A stretch of DNA of 24,596 nucleotides from CAYMLQ01 sp964390795 (GTDB lineage Bacteria; Verrucomicrobiota; Kiritimatiellia; RFP12; UBA1067). Below, piece after piece: positions 22,913 through 24,596 of this stretch. Positions within the stretch are counted from its first letter, which is position 1. The number at the start of each line of letters is the position of its first letter. The stretch is taken from positions 1 to 24,596 of the forward strand of contig CAYMLQ010000047.1 in assembly GCA_964390795.1 (NCBI GenBank), in the 5' to 3' direction. A model generated the notes under the pieces. It was not told the origin of the DNA. It saw nothing but the letters and a program-made list of their open reading frames with translations, and made no database searches. Both the position numbers and the translations under genes were made by a program.

Positions 22913-23869
22913 TCAGCCGATGCCTTCGAAAAGCACGGTCGAGAGGTAGCGCTCGCCCGCATCCGGCAGGATCACGACGATGGTCTTGCCCGCATACGCC
23001 TCCTGCTGAGCCAGCCGCACGGCCACCGCAGCCGCCGCGCCGCACGAGATGCCGACCAGCAAGCCTTCCTCTCTCGCGAGACGCCGCGCGAACTCGATCG
23101 CCTCCGCGCTTTCAACCTGTTCGACGAGGTCGACCACGGACAAGTCCAAGGTGTCGGGAATGAACCCCGCGCCGATGCCCTGAATCTTGTGCGGCCCCGG
23201 CTTGAGATCCATTCCCGCCAGCTTCTGGGTGATGACCGGGCTCTCCTTCGGCTCCACGGCGACGGAAATGATCTTCTTGCCCTGAGTGTTCTTGATGTAA
23301 CGGGAAATCCCGCTAATCGTGCCGCCCGTGCCCACGCCGGAGACCAGCACGTCGACGCCGCCGTCGGTGTCGTTCCAGATCTCGGGGCCAGTCGTGCGCT
23401 CGTGTATGGCCGGATTCGCCGGGTTCTTGAACTGCTGCGGCAGGAAGTAACGCTGGGTGTCCGAGGCCGCGATCTCCTCGGCCCGCTTGATCGCGCCCTT
23501 CATGCCGTCGGCGCCGGGCGTCAGCACGAGGTTGGCTCCAAAAGCCGCCAGCACGCGCCGCCGTTCGAGGCTCATCGTCTCAGGCATGGTGAGGGTCAGC
23601 TTGTAGCCGCGCGCCGCCGCCACGTAGGCCAGCGCGATACCCGTGTTGCCGCTCGTGGGCTCCACGATCTCGACGCCGGGCTTGAGCAAGCCGCGCTTCT
23701 CGGCGTCCCACACCATGGCCGCACCGATGCGGCATTTCACGGAATACGCGGGGTTACGGCCTTCGACTTTGGCCAGCACGGTCGCTTTCGCGCCCTGCGT
23801 CACCCGGTTCAGCCGAACCAGCGGCGTGTTGCCGATGGATTGGGAATTGTCACTGTAGATTCTGCTCAT
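22913..23869 (-). CDS. cysK: Cysteine synthase A (O-acetylserine sulfhydrylase)
   Basis: The product is 318 residues from the ATG at 23869, preceded by AAAGGAG at 7 bases. It makes cysteine from O-acetylserine and sulfide, in the cytoplasm, with PLP. The PLP lysine is Lys45 in NPAYSVKCRIGA. The substrate loop is PTSGNTGIALAYVAAARGY, the phosphate-binding loop GVGTGGTISG, and the PLP-N1 region ISCGAAAAVA. The motif SVKCR and the stretch LTMPETMSLERR are nearly as in enterobacterial CysK. Length is normal. It begins 13 bases after the O-acetylhomoserine sulfhydrylase stop and is surely cotranscribed with it, joining the two direct-sulfide routes to cysteine and homocysteine. The further upstream Met at residue -27 is only an in-frame extension without a ribosome binding site. 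Confidence 0.95.
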   Translation of the reverse strand: MSRIYSDNSQSIGNTPLVRLNRVTQGAKATVLAKVEGRNPAYSVKCRIGAAMVWDAEKRGLLKPGVEIVEPTSGNTGIALAYVAAARGYKLTLTMPETMSLERRRVLAAFGANLVLTPGADGMKGAIKRAEEIAASDTQRYFLPQQFKNPANPAIHERTTGPEIWNDTDGGVDVLVSGVGTGGTISGISRYIKNTQGKKIISVAVEPKESPVITQKLAGMDLKPGPHKIQGIGAGFIPDTLDLSVVDLVEQVESAEAIEFARRLAREEGLLVGISCGAAAAVAVRLAQQEAYAGKTIVVILPDAGERYLSTVLFEGIG

Positions 23870-23882
23870 GGTCGTTCTCCTT

Positions 23883-24596
23883 TCAACTTGCAACTTGACT
23901 CGCCTGAAGGGCCTGCTCGATATCCGCCTTGATATCCTCGATATCTTCAAGCCCCACCGAAAGCCGGATAAAGTCCTCGGTCACGCCGGTCGCCTGCTGC
24001 TCCGCCGCGGTGAGTTGCTGGTGCGTGGTCGAAGCGGGATGGATCACCAATGACTTGGCGTCGCCGATGTTCGCCAAGTGCGACAGCAGCTTCACGCTGT
24101 CGATGAAGCGCGTGCCCGCCGCGCGGCCGCCCTTGATGCCGAAGCCCACGAGGCCGCCGAAGCCCTGCTTCAGGTATTTCGCCGCCACCGCGTGGTTCGG
24201 GCTGTCCGGGAGACCCGGGTAGTTCACCCAGGCCACCAGCGGGTGCTTCTGCAGCCAGCGGGCCACGGCCAGCGCGTTCTCCGAGTGGCGCGCGATCCGC
24301 AGCGGCAGCGTCTCCAGGCCGAGCAGGAACTCGCGGGCGTTGAAGGGGCTCAGCACCGCGCCGGTGTCGCGCATCAGGGTGACGCGGATCTTCAGGATGA
24401 AGGCCACGTTGCCCATGCCCGGCACATTGCCGAGCGCGTCCCAGTAGGCGATGCCGTGGTAGCTCGGATCGGGCTCGGTGAACTCCGGGAACTTGCCGTT
24501 GTTCCACTTGAAGTTGCCCGAATCCACGATCACGCCGCCGAGCGACGTGCCGTGTCCGCCGATGTACTTGGTGGCCGAGCTGGCAATGATGTCCGC
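23883..24596 (-). CDS. metY: O-acetylhomoserine sulfhydrylase, C-terminal part (cut by window edge)
   Basis: The frame is open to the right edge, so about 237 C-terminal residues are visible. Reading in from the edge gives ADIIASSATKYIGGHGTSLGG, in which the Lys of SATKY is the expected PLP lysine of the Cys/Met-metabolism family (PF01053). FTEPDPSYHG and LSPFNAREFLLGLETLPLR are typical of the O-acetylhomoserine aminocarboxypropyltransferase branch, which makes homocysteine from O-acetylhomoserine and sulfide. The end carries SLVIHPASTTHQQL and IRLSVGLEDIEDIKADIEQAL, standard for the family. The gene directly precedes cysK. Related enzymes (cystathionine gamma-synthase or lyase) are shorter and lack this insertion, so the assignment is fairly safe despite truncation. 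Confidence 0.9.
   Translation of the reverse strand, partial: ADIIASSATKYIGGHGTSLGGVIVDSGNFKWNNGKFPEFTEPDPSYHGIAYWDALGNVPGMGNVAFILKIRVTLMRDTGAVLSPFNAREFLLGLETLPLRIARHSENALAVARWLQKHPLVAWVNYPGLPDSPNHAVAAKYLKQGFGGLVGFGIKGGRAAGTRFIDSVKLLSHLANIGDAKSLVIHPASTTHQQLTAAEQQATGVTEDFIRLSVGLEDIEDIKADIEQALQASQVAS

Overview
The window looks like chromosomal DNA of a GC-rich bacterium of the Planctomycetota-Verrucomicrobiota superphylum, most likely Kiritimatiellota or a close relative. The inference rests on gene content: two Cys-type sulfatases, a DUF1080 secreted hydrolase, a very large secreted GH2 enzyme, a secreted FAD oxidoreductase with a golvesin-like tail, a PEP-CTERM protein and a DUF2723/TPR membrane protein. 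No rRNA, tRNA, phage or CRISPR signal was seen. Sixteen protein genes are supported; the last is cut by the right edge. Many gene starts were moved downstream to a Met with a good ribosome binding site and a signal peptide.

Layout. 1-5178 (all minus): a membrane-anchored coiled-coil protein, a 1098-residue membrane/TPR protein of DUF2723 type, and a PEP-CTERM surface protein. A clear intrinsic terminator separates the last two. 5179-5749 is a gene-free, AT-richer promoter region. 5750-15527 (all minus): a glycan-degradation block, in transcription order DUF1080 protein, Tat-exported sulfatase, second sulfatase, GH2 enzyme, FAD oxidoreductase. All five carry export signals, so they probably act together outside the cytoplasm on a sulfated glycan. 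15765-17993 (minus): a tight three-gene operon of an unknown protein, an M42 metallopeptidase and a YycJ-like metallo-beta-lactamase-fold protein. 18157-22177 (plus): an LplT-like transporter overlapping a PlsC-ACP-acyl-CoA/ACP synthetase fusion, which together look like a lysophospholipid uptake and reacylation module. 22202-24596 (minus): an SGNH hydrolase downstream of cysK and of a truncated O-acetylhomoserine sulfhydrylase gene.

The least ordinary content is small repeated DNA. A 166-bp MITE-like element at 15592-15757 has about 30-bp imperfect terminal inverted repeats and perfect 7-bp flanking direct repeats; the repeat next to the DUF1080 gene is also the -35 box of its predicted promoter. 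A 27-bp sequence occurs twice, identically and in the same frame, inside the GH2 gene (peptide LEGERSREP). Heptamer arrays sharing an ACTCC core occur at three places; one fills the space between two divergent promoters. A nested palindrome lies between the GH2 and FAD genes, and another between the two sulfatase genes. Whether these families are dispersed through the genome cannot be seen from this window.
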